A stretch of 64,000 nucleotides of DNA from Desulfuromonas acetoxidans DSM 684. Its GTDB lineage: Bacteria > Desulfobacterota > Desulfuromonadia > Desulfuromonadales > Desulfuromonadaceae. The stretch covers positions 1-64,000 of the forward strand of contig NZ_AAEW02000020.1 of the NCBI RefSeq assembly GCF_000167355.1, written 5' to 3'. The first letter of the stretch is position 1. Each line of letters opens with the position of its first letter. Position numbers and translations under genes: made by a program. Shown here in pieces: positions 18,719 through 27,755 of this stretch. The notes under the pieces are model-generated. The model was not told the origin of the DNA. It did not search any database and worked only from the letters and a program-made list of their open reading frames with translations.

Positions 18719-19549
18719 TCAACAGCACTGATACACCGTCGGAGCCACTTGGGTTAACGGCACATTAAAGCCGTGCAGCGATTCGGAATGACCGAGGAAC
18801 AGAAAACCTCCTGGCTGTAATTTTCGACAGAATTTACAGACAAGCCGTTCCTGAGTCTTTTTATCGAAGTAGATGATGACATTGCGGCAAAAAATAACAT
18901 CCATCTGATGTGGCAGACTAAAGTCTGTATCCATAAAATTCAATCTGCCAAAACGGATTTTCTTACGCAGCACAGGAGCGATCCGAACTAGTGGGTTGTT
19001 GCGGTCTTTACTGCGCAACAGATAGCGTGAACGCATCTCCATGGGAACCGGTTGGATCCGGTCACTGTGGTAAATGGCCTGTTTGGCATGATCAAGTACT
19101 TTGGTGGAAATGTCCGTGGCAATAATCTCGTAATCAAAAGAACGTGCGGACTGCTTGTTTGCATAATCCTCCAAAACCATGGCCATGGTGTAGGGTTCTT
19201 CCCCTGAAGAGCAACCGGCACTCCAAATTTTGAATGAACGCGATTTCGAAAGCCCCTGTTGCCAACCTGGAAGGATATTTTGAGTTAGATAATCGAAATG
19301 GTTGGATTCACGGAAAAAGTCCGTTTTATTGGTGGTAATCACGTCAAAGAGATGTACTCGCTCTAACGCCTGCCCCTCATCACTAAAAAGAAAATCACAG
19401 TAATCCGTGATGCTGCCAAGCCTCAAAGCCCTAATCCGTTTTGACAAACGGCCTGTGAGCATCGTCTTCTTTTTTTCTGATAAAGTGATACCCAGCTCTT
19501 GATAAATGTAACGGCTAAGCCGGTCAAAGTCCTGTTCTGTCAAAACCAT
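18719..19549 (-). CDS. cheR: Chemotaxis protein methyltransferase CheR
   Basis: This 276-residue protein shows the CheR N-terminal helical domain (LSRYIYQELGITLSEKKKTMLTGRL) and the S-adenosylmethionine-binding Rossmann domain with IWSAGCSSGEEPYTMAM, EIIATDIS and DVIFCRNVIIYFD. It methylates conserved glutamates on MCPs. The ATG at 19549 follows GAGGGA. The gene lies 80 bases after the upstream MCP gene, with a perfect hairpin between them, so expression relative to the MCP may be set post-transcriptionally. Confidence 0.93.
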   Translation of the reverse strand: MVLTEQDFDRLSRYIYQELGITLSEKKKTMLTGRLSKRIRALRLGSITDYCDFLFSDEGQALERVHLFDVITTNKTDFFRESNHFDYLTQNILPGWQQGLSKSRSFKIWSAGCSSGEEPYTMAMVLEDYANKQSARSFDYEIIATDISTKVLDHAKQAIYHSDRIQPVPMEMRSRYLLRSKDRNNPLVRIAPVLRKKIRFGRLNFMDTDFSLPHQMDVIFCRNVIIYFDKKTQERLVCKFCRKLQPGGFLFLGHSESLHGFNVPLTQVAPTVYQCC

Positions 19550-19572
19550 AACTTTTCCCTCGGCAAGGACTT

Positions 19573-19600
19573 AGGGGTAGCAGATACTCCTGCTACCCCT
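19573..19600 (-). terminator. Intercistronic hairpin between MCP and cheR
   Basis: A perfect 11-bp stem AGGGGTAGCAG / CTGCTACCCCT with a 6-base loop lies 29 bases after the MCP stop. No T-run follows on the - strand, so partial termination or protection of the abundant MCP message is more likely than complete termination. Confidence 0.55.
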
Positions 19601-19629
19601 CTGATCAGATCTAAATACGCTCTGTTGAA

Positions 19630-21651
19630 TTAATATTCTTCAAAGTCCTTATCTAACGAATCTTTTCCGGCGCCCATGTCGAGCATCAAACCACTACCAC
19701 TGCTTTTAGATGGTGCTGTTTTCTTAGGTGCAGGGCCAACTTTGGGAGCAGCTATCGATTTAGCAACAGAAACTTTTCGCCCTGTGGAATCTGACTTAAA
19801 GAAAGACATGGTCTCTTGCAGTTGATCGGCCTGAGCATTGAGTTCTTCTGAGGTCGAAGCCATCTCTTCTGCTGCTGCGGCATTTTGTTGGATAACCTGA
19901 TCAAGTTGCTGGATGGCTTTGTTGACCTGATCGGCACCTGTATCCTGCTCTTTACTGGCTGCTGCAATTTCCTGAACAAGCTCAGCTGTGCGTTGGATGT
20001 CGGGGACCATCTTGGTCAACATCTCACCAGCATTTTCCGCAACTTCAACACTACTCGATGACAAATCGCTGATCTCAGCAGCGGCGCTCTGACTCCGCTC
20101 AGCCAGCTTGCGGACTTCCGAGGCAACGACCGCAAACCCCTTGCCATGCTCTCCGGCTCGTGCCGCTTCAATAGCCGCATTCAGTGCCAGCAGATTCGTC
20201 TGGCGGGCGATTTCCTCAATGATGGAAATCTTCTCGGCAATATCCTTCATCGCTTTAACGGTTTCCTGAACGGCCTGCCCACCACTTTGAGCATCTTGAG
20301 ACGATTTAAGAGCAATCTTCTCCGTCTGCATGGCATTATCAGCATTTTGCTTAATATTGGCGGCCATCTGCTCCATGGACGAAGAGGCTTCTTCAGCCGC
20401 AGCAGCTTGCTCGGTAGCTCCCTGGCTCATCTCTTCGGAACTCGCCGACAGCTCCTGACTCCCGGAAGCGACGTTGGTCGAAGCACTTTGAACGTTTTCA
20501 ACAACATCTTTGAGTTTTTCGACCATCTCGTTTAGAGCATTGGCCAGCTGACCGATTTCATCCTTGGTCGACACATCGATACGATTGGTCAAATCACCAT
20601 TGGCAATGGTCTCCGCAAATTGCACGCCTTTGATGATGGGCTTGGTGATCATACGTGTAATAAAGACCGCTATGGCAATGCCTAGGATCAAAGCAATGCT
20701 CAGACCTATAATCATAATATTTGATGAAGATTCAAGCGCACTGACAGCTTCCTTAGCAATTCGATCAGTACCAGCGACTCCGGCTTTTGCCAAACCGCTT
20801 GATAGTGATGTTACCTCAAGACCAATATCTGTCCTTTTCTTTGCATAGTCCTCATTTTTCAACCAGTTGTCTAAAAATGATTCCATCGCTTTGTGATACT
20901 GAGCCCCAGCTTGTTTTACTGCATTGAGCTCATCTTTAACAATCTGTCGCTTGGTCACTGCGAGCAATGCATCAATGTTGTTGTTGATCTCCGGGAAGAT
21001 TTTGTACGCACTGCGCAGAATTTCAGGGGAGCGTTGTGTTTGAGACTTCCAAGCAAGAATTCGAACATTATTTCCTAAATCAATAACTTCATTTGCACGA
21101 CGAATTTTCTCGACCATCTCTTTAAGACGCGCTGCACCTTTCCCCGCAGCAAGATCGTTCTCAAATGTCTCATGCATATGGGCAAGATATTTTTTTGACG
21201 TTTCCATATACGTCGCCGCTGCGGCATCAAGCTGGCCTCGGTTTTTGTCCATCTCTTTGTTCACAACAACGGTTTCTTCAACTAACTTTGCATACTCATT
21301 TACACTTGATTGGATCTCATCGACATTACCTTTGAGTTTTGTGAGATGTGATGCTTTTTCAGAAAGTTGTAGAGCAAGATTAAGGTTTTGATTAACCTCA
21401 TCCAGAGATTTACGACCTTCCTGAAGAAATTTTTCATCTGCCGTGAAACCATATCCTCGTAATGCGTACATCGTCGACAGAGAAGATCTTTCGATATTGT
21501 TCGCGACCTCAACTTCAGGAACATATTCTTCAGCCAAAACAGTTGACTGTTCATTGACTGAGTGCATATTCCAGATAGCAAGCCCGCCCAATGAAATAGC
21601 GATCAACAGTAGGACGGCAAAACCACTTCCGATTTTCACTCCTAATTTCAT
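19630..21651 (-). CDS. Methyl-accepting chemotaxis protein, HBM-type sensor
   Basis: This 673-residue membrane receptor has a first membrane helix (about 8-28), a long all-helical periplasmic domain (about 30-305) of the helical bimodular type, a second membrane helix (about 312-332), HAMP (about 333-385) and a cytoplasmic signalling domain whose hairpin tip reads [44 protein letters not shown] receptors bind small organic acids such as TCA intermediates. The protein ends in a flexible linker and FEEY, which loosely resembles the aromatic-x-x-aromatic CheR tether. It sits inside the che run, so it is probably the dedicated receptor. Confidence 0.9.
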   Translation of the reverse strand: MKLGVKIGSGFAVLLLIAISLGGLAIWNMHSVNEQSTVLAEEYVPEVEVANNIERSSLSTMYALRGYGFTADEKFLQEGRKSLDEVNQNLNLALQLSEKASHLTKLKGNVDEIQSSVNEYAKLVEETVVVNKEMDKNRGQLDAAAATYMETSKKYLAHMHETFENDLAAGKGAARLKEMVEKIRRANEVIDLGNNVRILAWKSQTQRSPEILRSAYKIFPEINNNIDALLAVTKRQIVKDELNAVKQAGAQYHKAMESFLDNWLKNEDYAKKRTDIGLEVTSLSSGLAKAGVAGTDRIAKEAVSALESSSNIMIIGLSIALILGIAIAVFITRMITKPIIKGVQFAETIANGDLTNRIDVSTKDEIGQLANALNEMVEKLKDVVENVQSASTNVASGSQELSASSEEMSQGATEQAAAAEEASSSMEQMAANIKQNADNAMQTEKIALKSSQDAQSGGQAVQETVKAMKDIAEKISIIEEIARQTNLLALNAAIEAARAGEHGKGFAVVASEVRKLAERSQSAAAEISDLSSSSVEVAENAGEMLTKMVPDIQRTAELVQEIAAASKEQDTGADQVNKAIQQLDQVIQQNAAAAEEMASTSEELNAQADQLQETMSFFKSDSTGRKVSVAKSIAAPKVGPAPKKTAPSKSSGSGLMLDMGAGKDSLDKDFEEY

Positions 21652-21675
21652 AAATCAAATCCTTTCCTAAAGAAT

Positions 21676-22170
21676 TTATTCAGCTGATCGGTTTGTCGCC
21701 TGAATCAGCGAGATTTCATCGGCAGAGAAAACCCTGTCAATATCCAGGATAATAATAAACTCCTCGTTGTGCTTACCCATCCCACGGATGAATTCGGTAT
21801 CGAGTTTTGTCCCGATGCGTGGCGGCGGTTCGATCTGATCGGGATCGAGTTCGAGTACTTCCTGTACCGAATCAACCAAGGCACCAAGCACGCTGGGTTC
21901 ACCATCCATAACCACTTCTGTAATGATAATACAGGTATTTACCGTGGCTTCAGCCTCGTCCATGCTGAATTTGACCCGCATGTCGACAACAGGAACCACA
22001 CTGCCTCGCAGATTGATGACACCGCGCATAAAAACAGGCGTTTGTGGGACCTTAGTAACTTCAGTAAAGTCGAGAACTTCACGGACTTTACCTATTTCCA
22101 GTGCGAAGACTTCATCATCAAGCTTGAAGGTCAAATACTGGTTCATCTGTTCGAGATCTTCTGCGGCCAT
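21676..22170 (-). CDS. cheW: Chemotaxis coupling protein CheW
   Basis: This 164-residue protein is a single CheW domain, with MNQYLTFKLDDEVFALEIGKVREVLDF, MRGVINLRGSVVPVVDMR and the later LGALVDSVQEVL blocks. It bridges receptors and CheA. The ATG at 22170 is chosen because AAAGGAGAG precedes it; the frame extends ten codons further upstream without a ribosome site. The MCP gene follows after 24 bases. Between cheA and cheW there are 125 bases without a clear terminator. Confidence 0.93.
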   Translation of the reverse strand: MAAEDLEQMNQYLTFKLDDEVFALEIGKVREVLDFTEVTKVPQTPVFMRGVINLRGSVVPVVDMRVKFSMDEAEATVNTCIIITEVVMDGEPSVLGALVDSVQEVLELDPDQIEPPPRIGTKLDTEFIRGMGKHNEEFIIILDIDRVFSADEISLIQATNRSAE

Positions 22171-22295
22171 ACACACTCTCCTTTCAACGTTACCGGCCAA
22201 TCAACACAACAGTCCTCATGGATTGAACTTTTATAAAATTGCTCTTTTTTGCAACAACTTCTGCATTTCAAACGATCACTGCAATACAAAAAGAA

Positions 22296-24416
22296 CTAAT
22301 GGCCCTCCCCCTGCTTAATTCGTCCTTCGTCACTGGCTTTTTGCATCAAATAGACGATGTCGAGGATCAGGGCGACACTGCCGTCGCCGAGGATGGTGGC
22401 GCCGGAGACGCACTGGACATCGCGGTACATGGGACCGAGGGTTTTGATGACGGTCTGGTGTTCGCCGATGACGTTGTCGACGACGAAGCCGAGCTGCTGG
22501 CCGTTGATCTGGGTGATGACGATCTGCTGGACGGCGGGCGGGCTGCCGTGGATCTCGAATTCTTCGCGTAACGGAACGTAGGGCACGAGGTGGCCACGCA
22601 CTTTGGCAAGGTTGCGGCCGTGGGCGTCGTGGATGTCTTGGGCGGTGAGTTCGACGCATTCTTCGACGGCGGACAGGGGCAGTACATAGCGGCCATCGTC
22701 TATCTGGACAAGCAGGCTTTCGATGATGGCGAGGGTAAGCGGAATGCGCAGGCTGACAACGCTGCCTTTGCCTTTTTCGCTTTCTAAGGTGATGCTGCCG
22801 CGTAGGGATTCGATGGCGCGTTTGACGACGTCCATGCCGACGCCGCGTCCGGACAGGCCGGTGACTTGCTGGGCGGTGGAGAAGCCGGGAGCAAAGACGA
22901 GGTTGAGCAGGTCGGTGTGACTAAGTTGGTCATCAGGGCTGAGAATCTCTTTGCTGATGGCTTTTTGGCGGATCACTTCGGGATCCATGCCTTTGCCGTC
23001 GTCGCTGATTTTAATGATGACGCTGTCGCCGGAGTGTTCGGCGCTTAAGTGTACCTGCCCGCACCGGGGTTTGCCGGCGGCGACACGGTCGTCGGGCATT
23101 TCGATGCCGTGGTCCATGCTGTTGCGGATGATGTGGACGAGGGGATCGCCGAGTTGTTCGATGACGGTTTTGTCGAGTTCGGTCTCGGCGCCGGTGGTTT
23201 TGAGCTCGACTTCTTTACCGAGGTCGGCGCTGATGTCGCGCACGAGGCGTTTGAACTTGCTGAAGGTGCTGCCGATGGGCAACATGCGGATGTTGAGGGT
23301 GCTGTCGCGTAAGTCTTCGGTGAGGCGTTCGACTTCTTCGGCGATGGAGAGCAGTTCGGCGTCGTGGCGCTGGTTGGCGACCTGGCTGAGGCGCGACTGG
23401 ACGGTGACCATTTCACCGACGAGGTTGACGAGGTCGTCGAGTTTGTCGGCGGGTACGCGCAGGCTGCCGGCGCCTTGGGTTTTTTCTTTTTTCTTTTCTT
23501 TGAGCTTGCGGATCTCCTGCTGTTCGAGCAGGGCGGAGTCAACCTGATCGCGACTGACGAGACGGGCTTCGACGAGTAGATCGCCGATCCGTTTGTTTTT
23601 GGCTAAGACTTCATCGATCTGTTCCTGACTGATGTCGCCGCGCTCAACAAGGATATCACCGAGGCGTTTTTTCTCCATGTCGTCTTCGTCGTTGCCGAGG
23701 TCGATGGCTTTGATGATCAGTTCACAGTCGTCTTCGACGAAGATGAACACGTCGCGGATGGCGTCTTCGCCGCAGTCGCTGGTGAGGATGATATCCCAGC
23801 TGGAATAGCAGTTTTCGGGATCAAGTTCTTCAAGATCAACGATGTTGGCTTTGTGGGCGATGGTGCGACAGGTGCCGAGTTCACAAAGCTCATCGAGCAG
23901 TTGGGCAATGGAGGTGCCGTTGTGCATGATGTCGAGAGACGGCCGAAAACGGATGCGGTAGGTGGTGAGTTCGCTTTGGGGCGCAGTGTTGCTTTCAGCG
24001 CTGGTCGTGGTTTGTGTAGCTGGTGATGCGGGGGCTCCACCACGGCTCAGGACCTGAAACTGAGCGACAAGTTCTGCGCCGGTTGCGGCGTATTCGCCTT
24101 GTTCGTCGGGCTCGCTGTCGAGCAGGGACAGGATGTGGTCGCGTGCTTTTAAGGAGAGATCGACGAGTTGTTTGCTGACGGGCAGCTCTCCGCTACGCAC
24201 CAGATCGAAGACGGTTTCGACTTCGTGGGTGAATTGGGAGATGGTGGTAAAGCCGAACATGGCTCCGGAGCCTTTGATGGTGTGCATGGCCCGGAACACT
24301 TTGCTAACGGTTTCATGGTCTTCGGGTTGTTCTTCGAGTTCGAGTAACGAGTCCTCGAGCTCACTGAGTAGTTCGTAGGCTTCTTCCTTAAAAGCGTTTT
24401 GCGGTGCATCCTGCAT
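22296..24416 (-). CDS. cheA: Chemotaxis histidine kinase CheA with MshEN-like insert
   Basis: This 706-residue kinase has Hpt (about 1-110, phospho-His H45 in AMHTIKGSG), a P2-like region (about 150-245), an unusual repeat insert (about 250-305), dimerisation (about 320-390), ATPase (about 390-560; N-box near 430, DDGKGM at 472-477, GRGVGMDV at 523-530) and CheW-like P5 (about 565-700). The insert holds two copies of a Leu-Gly/Ile-Gly-Asp-hydrophobic-Leu-Val-x-x pattern, as in MshEN-type domains, which bind c-di-GMP in some ATPases. The ATG at 24416, preceded by GAGG, overlaps the STAS gene by 29 bases. The DNA is richer in G+C than the flanking che genes. Confidence 0.9.
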   Translation of the reverse strand: MQDAPQNAFKEEAYELLSELEDSLLELEEQPEDHETVSKVFRAMHTIKGSGAMFGFTTISQFTHEVETVFDLVRSGELPVSKQLVDLSLKARDHILSLLDSEPDEQGEYAATGAELVAQFQVLSRGGAPASPATQTTTSAESNTAPQSELTTYRIRFRPSLDIMHNGTSIAQLLDELCELGTCRTIAHKANIVDLEELDPENCYSSWDIILTSDCGEDAIRDVFIFVEDDCELIIKAIDLGNDEDDMEKKRLGDILVERGDISQEQIDEVLAKNKRIGDLLVEARLVSRDQVDSALLEQQEIRKLKEKKKEKTQGAGSLRVPADKLDDLVNLVGEMVTVQSRLSQVANQRHDAELLSIAEEVERLTEDLRDSTLNIRMLPIGSTFSKFKRLVRDISADLGKEVELKTTGAETELDKTVIEQLGDPLVHIIRNSMDHGIEMPDDRVAAGKPRCGQVHLSAEHSGDSVIIKISDDGKGMDPEVIRQKAISKEILSPDDQLSHTDLLNLVFAPGFSTAQQVTGLSGRGVGMDVVKRAIESLRGSITLESEKGKGSVVSLRIPLTLAIIESLLVQIDDGRYVLPLSAVEECVELTAQDIHDAHGRNLAKVRGHLVPYVPLREEFEIHGSPPAVQQIVITQINGQQLGFVVDNVIGEHQTVIKTLGPMYRDVQCVSGATILGDGSVALILDIVYLMQKASDEGRIKQGEGH

Positions 24417-24795
24417 GGGCATCCTCGTCTTTGAGGTTTTCGGGTATCCACAAACATTTTCCTGAGTCTTCAGCTTCGTTACAAGCCCGATCCCGAAAGA
24501 AGCCAAGGGATTGGGCGCGGTCAACAAAGGCATCGGTGCATTGGTTTTTAAGCTGAAAAAGCTTACCCTGTTTCTGGGCGTATTTGTTAGCGCTGCACAA
24601 CAGCTGCAACACGCTGTAATCCACGGCGGTGACAGAAGCCATGTCGAGAACGACATGGTCGTGGGCTTGGAGCGCGGCCAGTAACTCGTCTTTGAGTTGA
24701 CCGATGATGGCAATGCCCAGATCTCCGCTGACGATCAGCAGCTGATAGTCGGCCCCGTCGCTGTTGTGGATCGCTTTGCTTTCCAGTTCAAACAT
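24388..24795 (-). CDS. STAS-domain protein (anti-sigma factor antagonist-like)
   Basis: The 135-residue protein is a STAS domain (about 15-105): GDLGIAIIGQLKDELLAALQAHDHVVLDMASVTAVDYSVLQLLCSA. The usual phosphorylatable serine region appears as DMASVTAVDYSVLQ, so a Ser or Thr is available. A 30-residue tail overlaps the start of cheA. STAS proteins next to cheA occur in several Desulfuromonadales and other chemosensory operons; the partner is unknown. It lies 21 bases downstream of cheY, in the same direction. Translational coupling to cheA is likely from the overlap. Confidence 0.83.
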   Translation of the reverse strand: MFELESKAIHNSDGADYQLLIVSGDLGIAIIGQLKDELLAALQAHDHVVLDMASVTAVDYSVLQLLCSANKYAQKQGKLFQLKNQCTDAFVDRAQSLGFFRDRACNEAEDSGKCLWIPENLKDEDAHAGCTAKRF

Positions 24796-24816
24796 GGCTC
24801 CTCCGTTTTACCCTGG

Positions 24817-25182
24817 TTAACCGAGTACTTTTTTGACGACACCGAGCAGTTTTTGCGGATCAAAGGGTTTGACCAGCCAGCCCGTGAGTCCGGCGGCTTT
24901 GCCTTTGGCTTTGAAGTCGGCTCCAGCTTCGGTGGTGAGCATGAGGATCGGGGTGAATTTACAGGCAGGAGAGGCGCGTAGTTTCTGCACCATGGTCAAG
25001 CCGTCCATCACCGGCATGTTGAGGTCGGTAAGAACAAGGTCGATTTTCTGGCGCTGGGCAGCGGCCAGTCCTTCCTGACCGTTGCTGGCTTCGATCACCT
25101 GGTAGCCGGCACCTTTGAGGGTGAAGGACACCATTTGCAATATGGATTTGGAATCGTCTACGGCTAAGATTGTTTTCGCCAT
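24817..25182 (-). CDS. cheY: CheY-type single-domain response regulator
   Basis: This 121-residue stand-alone receiver domain has the acidic pair D9-D10 (AVDDSKS), phospho-acceptor D53 (LTDLNMPVMDG), the conserved Thr of LTTEAG and the Lys of VKPFDP. It is the likely CheA target that acts on the flagellar or pilus machinery, or as a phosphate sink. AAAGGAGAG precedes the ATG. The base composition resembles cheA and the STAS gene and differs from the MCP gene just upstream. Confidence 0.92.
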   Translation of the reverse strand: MAKTILAVDDSKSILQMVSFTLKGAGYQVIEASNGQEGLAAAQRQKIDLVLTDLNMPVMDGLTMVQKLRASPACKFTPILMLTTEAGADFKAKGKAAGLTGWLVKPFDPQKLLGVVKKVLG

Positions 25183-25242
25183 GGAACGGCTCTCCTTTTA
25201 ATTTATCTAACGTATATCTTTTTGGTTGGTTTTGGCTCTCGT

Positions 25243-26415
25243 TCAAAACAGCTCAATATCACCTTCGTCCATGTTCTTTTGCGACACCGGGTTATGGTGG
25301 CTAGCCTTGACAAGGTCAGTAGACTCAAGGAGAAATCTTTCAAGCTGTTGTATCTGATTTTCAGAGCCGTCCGTCTGTTCAATTTTAACATTAAGGTCAC
25401 GAACCAATATATCAAGAGACTGAAGTCGCTTATTAACCGTATCAATGACCTGAGTGGCCATGTCTTGAAATTGTAACGACGTGACCGCTTGACGAACCTG
25501 TTGAGATACGGATTCGGCGCGATCAGAGATATCCCGCGCACTGCGCTCAACTACGTCATTGAAATTACGAGCCCGTCCCATGGCATGACCAATGTGATCC
25601 TGCTCTTCCTGGACCAATTGATCAGAACGCTCGGAGAGGCACTTAATCGAGAGAGTCACGTCTTCAAAGGCTTTTGAAATCTGTTGCACCGAAGTGTCGA
25701 TCTTTTCACTGAAACGATTGGAACGAATCGACAGGTTGCGCACCTCTTCGGCGACAACGGCAAAACCTTTTCCGGCATTCCCGGCCCGCGCCGCCTCGAC
25801 AGCAGCATTGATCGCGAGAAGATTAGTCTGATCGGCAATTTTTCGCACTTCTCCGAGCATGCCGAGCACTTTTTGAAACTGCCCTTGCGTGATATCCATT
25901 GAGGTCATTAACTGACGAGTCTGTGTATTATTCTCAATGGTGGCATCAAGCAGACGTTGCATAACATCTTCAATCTGCTTAAAGAGCTGCTGAAACGAAT
26001 CAGCGTTAGTCGTATCATTTCGGCAATCACCATGAATGATTCCCAGTGCAAGCGTTTTTTGTTCTTGGGTGAGATTTTCCAGGGTGGTGAAACTGTTGAT
26101 CAACTTTTCAATGGCATCGGATAAAATAGTCTGCACCTGACTGTTTTCCTGCTGACCATCCTGACATTGCGAAGAGACTTCCTGCTGCAAACTCTTTAAT
26201 AAAACCTGAGTTTCGGATAGAAGGGGATGACTGTTATCAATATCGCCGTCGGAGCTAGACCTCTCGCAATTTTTCTTTGAATACGCCAAGCTCCATCCAG
26301 AAACCGCAGAAATAAAAACAAAGAGCGGCATCCAAACGGTTTTACTCCACAATAAAGTTCCAGAAAAAACGCCAACAAGGAGTAAAGCACTTATCACAGT
26401 TACTTTTTTCAGCAC
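25243..26415 (-). CDS. MCP-type signalling protein with short N-terminal membrane region
   Basis: The protein has 390 residues from the GTG at 26415, which has TGGAGA at good spacing; the frame also reaches a TTG at 26448. Two close hydrophobic segments (about 5-25 and 28-45) are followed directly by a receptor signalling domain with [42 protein letters not shown]. It has no periplasmic sensor and no HAMP, and ends in an acidic tail GDIELF. It probably senses an intracellular or membrane state rather than an external ligand. It is the first gene of the - strand chemotaxis run. Confidence 0.85.
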   Translation of the reverse strand: MLKKVTVISALLLVGVFSGTLLWSKTVWMPLFVFISAVSGWSLAYSKKNCERSSSDGDIDNSHPLLSETQVLLKSLQQEVSSQCQDGQQENSQVQTILSDAIEKLINSFTTLENLTQEQKTLALGIIHGDCRNDTTNADSFQQLFKQIEDVMQRLLDATIENNTQTRQLMTSMDITQGQFQKVLGMLGEVRKIADQTNLLAINAAVEAARAGNAGKGFAVVAEEVRNLSIRSNRFSEKIDTSVQQISKAFEDVTLSIKCLSERSDQLVQEEQDHIGHAMGRARNFNDVVERSARDISDRAESVSQQVRQAVTSLQFQDMATQVIDTVNKRLQSLDILVRDLNVKIEQTDGSENQIQQLERFLLESTDLVKASHHNPVSQKNMDEGDIELF

Positions 26416-26525
26416 AAATTCTCCAATCAAGGCCAGGAGCTCCCCCAAAAAATCCTAAAAAACATGAATACGAAGACTCATGGCAACGCCACGCTCAAAC
26501 ACATACAAACAATTGAATATATTCA

Positions 26526-26539
26526 CATTAGACCTAATG
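26526..26539. promoter_or_regulatory. Palindrome CATTAG-AC-CTAATG
   Basis: A perfect 6+6 bp inverted repeat lies in the AT-rich gap between the Nudix gene and the chemotaxis run, about 110 bases upstream of the first MCP gene. It could be an operator for that run. No matching regulator is identified. Confidence 0.3.
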
Positions 26540-26614
26540 AAAATATATCCCTGAGCACATTAATTGTCAAAAATTCTAATCCACCACAGCCAGGCCTAAT
26601 GAAGGCCGCGCCAC

Positions 26615-27118
26615 CTAAGCTATTTCGAAGGACTTACTCAATGTGAATCGGAAAAACTCCTCCAGCATCGGCACATTTAGTGGAAAAACCTTCTTACCCA
26701 AGATCAAAGATAAAACCTGATCCCGAGACATCCAGCTATGATCCGAAGCTTCTTGAGTGGCTTGGGGCACGCCCTTAGTCATAACGATCAAAGGTAAGCC
26801 GATACACTGGTTCGATTTATCGCTCACGCATGTCAGAGGAACAAAAGACTGTATATCTTCTAAATCGGTAGACTTTGTCATACGGTGAAATGGGTCAATA
26901 TCCAAGACCTCTAAACCGGACTCTTCTTTGACTTCTCGCCGGGCAGCCTCAAAAATTGTTTCCCCAGCACGAATTTTCCCTTGGGGCAACTCCCACAGCC
27001 CATAATATTTATTTTGAGTTGCTGATTTCGTTCGACGTTGCAACAAAATCTTCTTCTGGTCTCCTTCGGAATCTATGGCAATCACTGATACAAAAGGGCG
27101 AGCAAAAACTTCATTCAC
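26615..27118 (-). CDS. Nudix hydrolase
   Basis: This 167-residue protein carries the full Nudix box, starting at about residue 47: GKIRAGETIFEAARREVKEESG, which fits G-x5-E-x7-REUxEExGU. It hydrolyses a nucleoside diphosphate linked to another group; the substrate cannot be predicted. The likely start is the GTG at 27118, after AAGGAG. It follows the lipocalin gene after 44 bases and may share its transcript, which would place it in the B12/MerR-linked stress cluster, for example in clearing oxidised nucleotides. That role is inference. Confidence 0.85.
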   Translation of the reverse strand: MNEVFARPFVSVIAIDSEGDQKKILLQRRTKSATQNKYYGLWELPQGKIRAGETIFEAARREVKEESGLEVLDIDPFHRMTKSTDLEDIQSFVPLTCVSDKSNQCIGLPLIVMTKGVPQATQEASDHSWMSRDQVLSLILGKKVFPLNVPMLEEFFRFTLSKSFEIA

Positions 27119-27162
27119 AGGCTTTACTCCTTGGCTTTGTAGAACAAGAATGGTTTATGCGG

Positions 27163-27711
27163 TTACGGCGTATCCAGAGATTCTGTTAGCGAAGAGCGAT
27201 GCTTTACTTTCTTCAGTTTTCTAACATCAAAACCCATTTCTTCTGCCATCGCTAAAAAATGACTATAAACATCCTCACTCACCGTTGAAGTTCGCGAAAG
27301 CAGCCAGAGGTAGCTATGGTCAGGACCTGCGACAAACGCATATTGATATCCTGGGTCGACATAAAAAACGATATAAGAGCTGTAAAAGGGCCAGAAAAAA
27401 GACACCTTGAGATGGCCGAGCCGTTCTGTCTCTTTAAAATAGGCCTTTCCGATGGCCTCTTTCCATTCTCCTTTCTGAACTGAATATCCTCTATTCACCA
27501 CCCTGATACCGCCGTCATCACGCAAAGAGTATTCAGCTGTCACAGATTCTAAGCCCCGCTCAAAAAAATGATCAAGCCGGGCAATTTCATACCACTTACC
27601 CAAATAGCGATTGAGCTCAAACGCCTGTACGGGTTGAACAGGAAGATCGCTCACACATCCTGCCGATGTGAGAATCAGTATGGCTATTCCAAAAAAAGAT
27701 ATTATTCGCAT
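27163..27711 (-). CDS. Outer-membrane lipocalin (Blc-type lipoprotein)
   Basis: The 182-residue precursor has a lipoprotein signal with lipobox LTSAGC (Cys at about 19) and the bacterial lipocalin signature YLGKWYEIARLDHFFERGLESVTAEYSL, followed by the conserved VVNRGY and DPGYQYAFVAGPDHSYLWLLSRT blocks. Family members bind lipids or fatty acids at the outer membrane and are linked to membrane stress. A GGAGG site precedes the ATG. It lies 44 bases downstream of the B12-binding MerR gene in the same direction; lipocalin genes accompany such regulators in light-responsive clusters of other bacteria. Confidence 0.9.
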   Translation of the reverse strand: MRIISFFGIAILILTSAGCVSDLPVQPVQAFELNRYLGKWYEIARLDHFFERGLESVTAEYSLRDDGGIRVVNRGYSVQKGEWKEAIGKAYFKETERLGHLKVSFFWPFYSSYIVFYVDPGYQYAFVAGPDHSYLWLLSRTSTVSEDVYSHFLAMAEEMGFDVRKLKKVKHRSSLTESLDTP

Positions 27712-27755
27712 TTCAAAACCTCCGTGGAGTCAAAAGCGTTATCTAGCCGATTGCG

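Noticed and set aside
22330-24460. Many long frames opposite or shifted within cheA
   Set aside because: They follow from the G+C-rich codon use of cheA and encode low-complexity Arg/Ser/Pro-rich or Asp/Gly-rich strings without domains.
26416-26614. FliA-type (sigma-28) promoter for the chemotaxis run
   Set aside because: No TAAA-N15-GCCGATAA-like sequence is found on the - strand before the first MCP gene.
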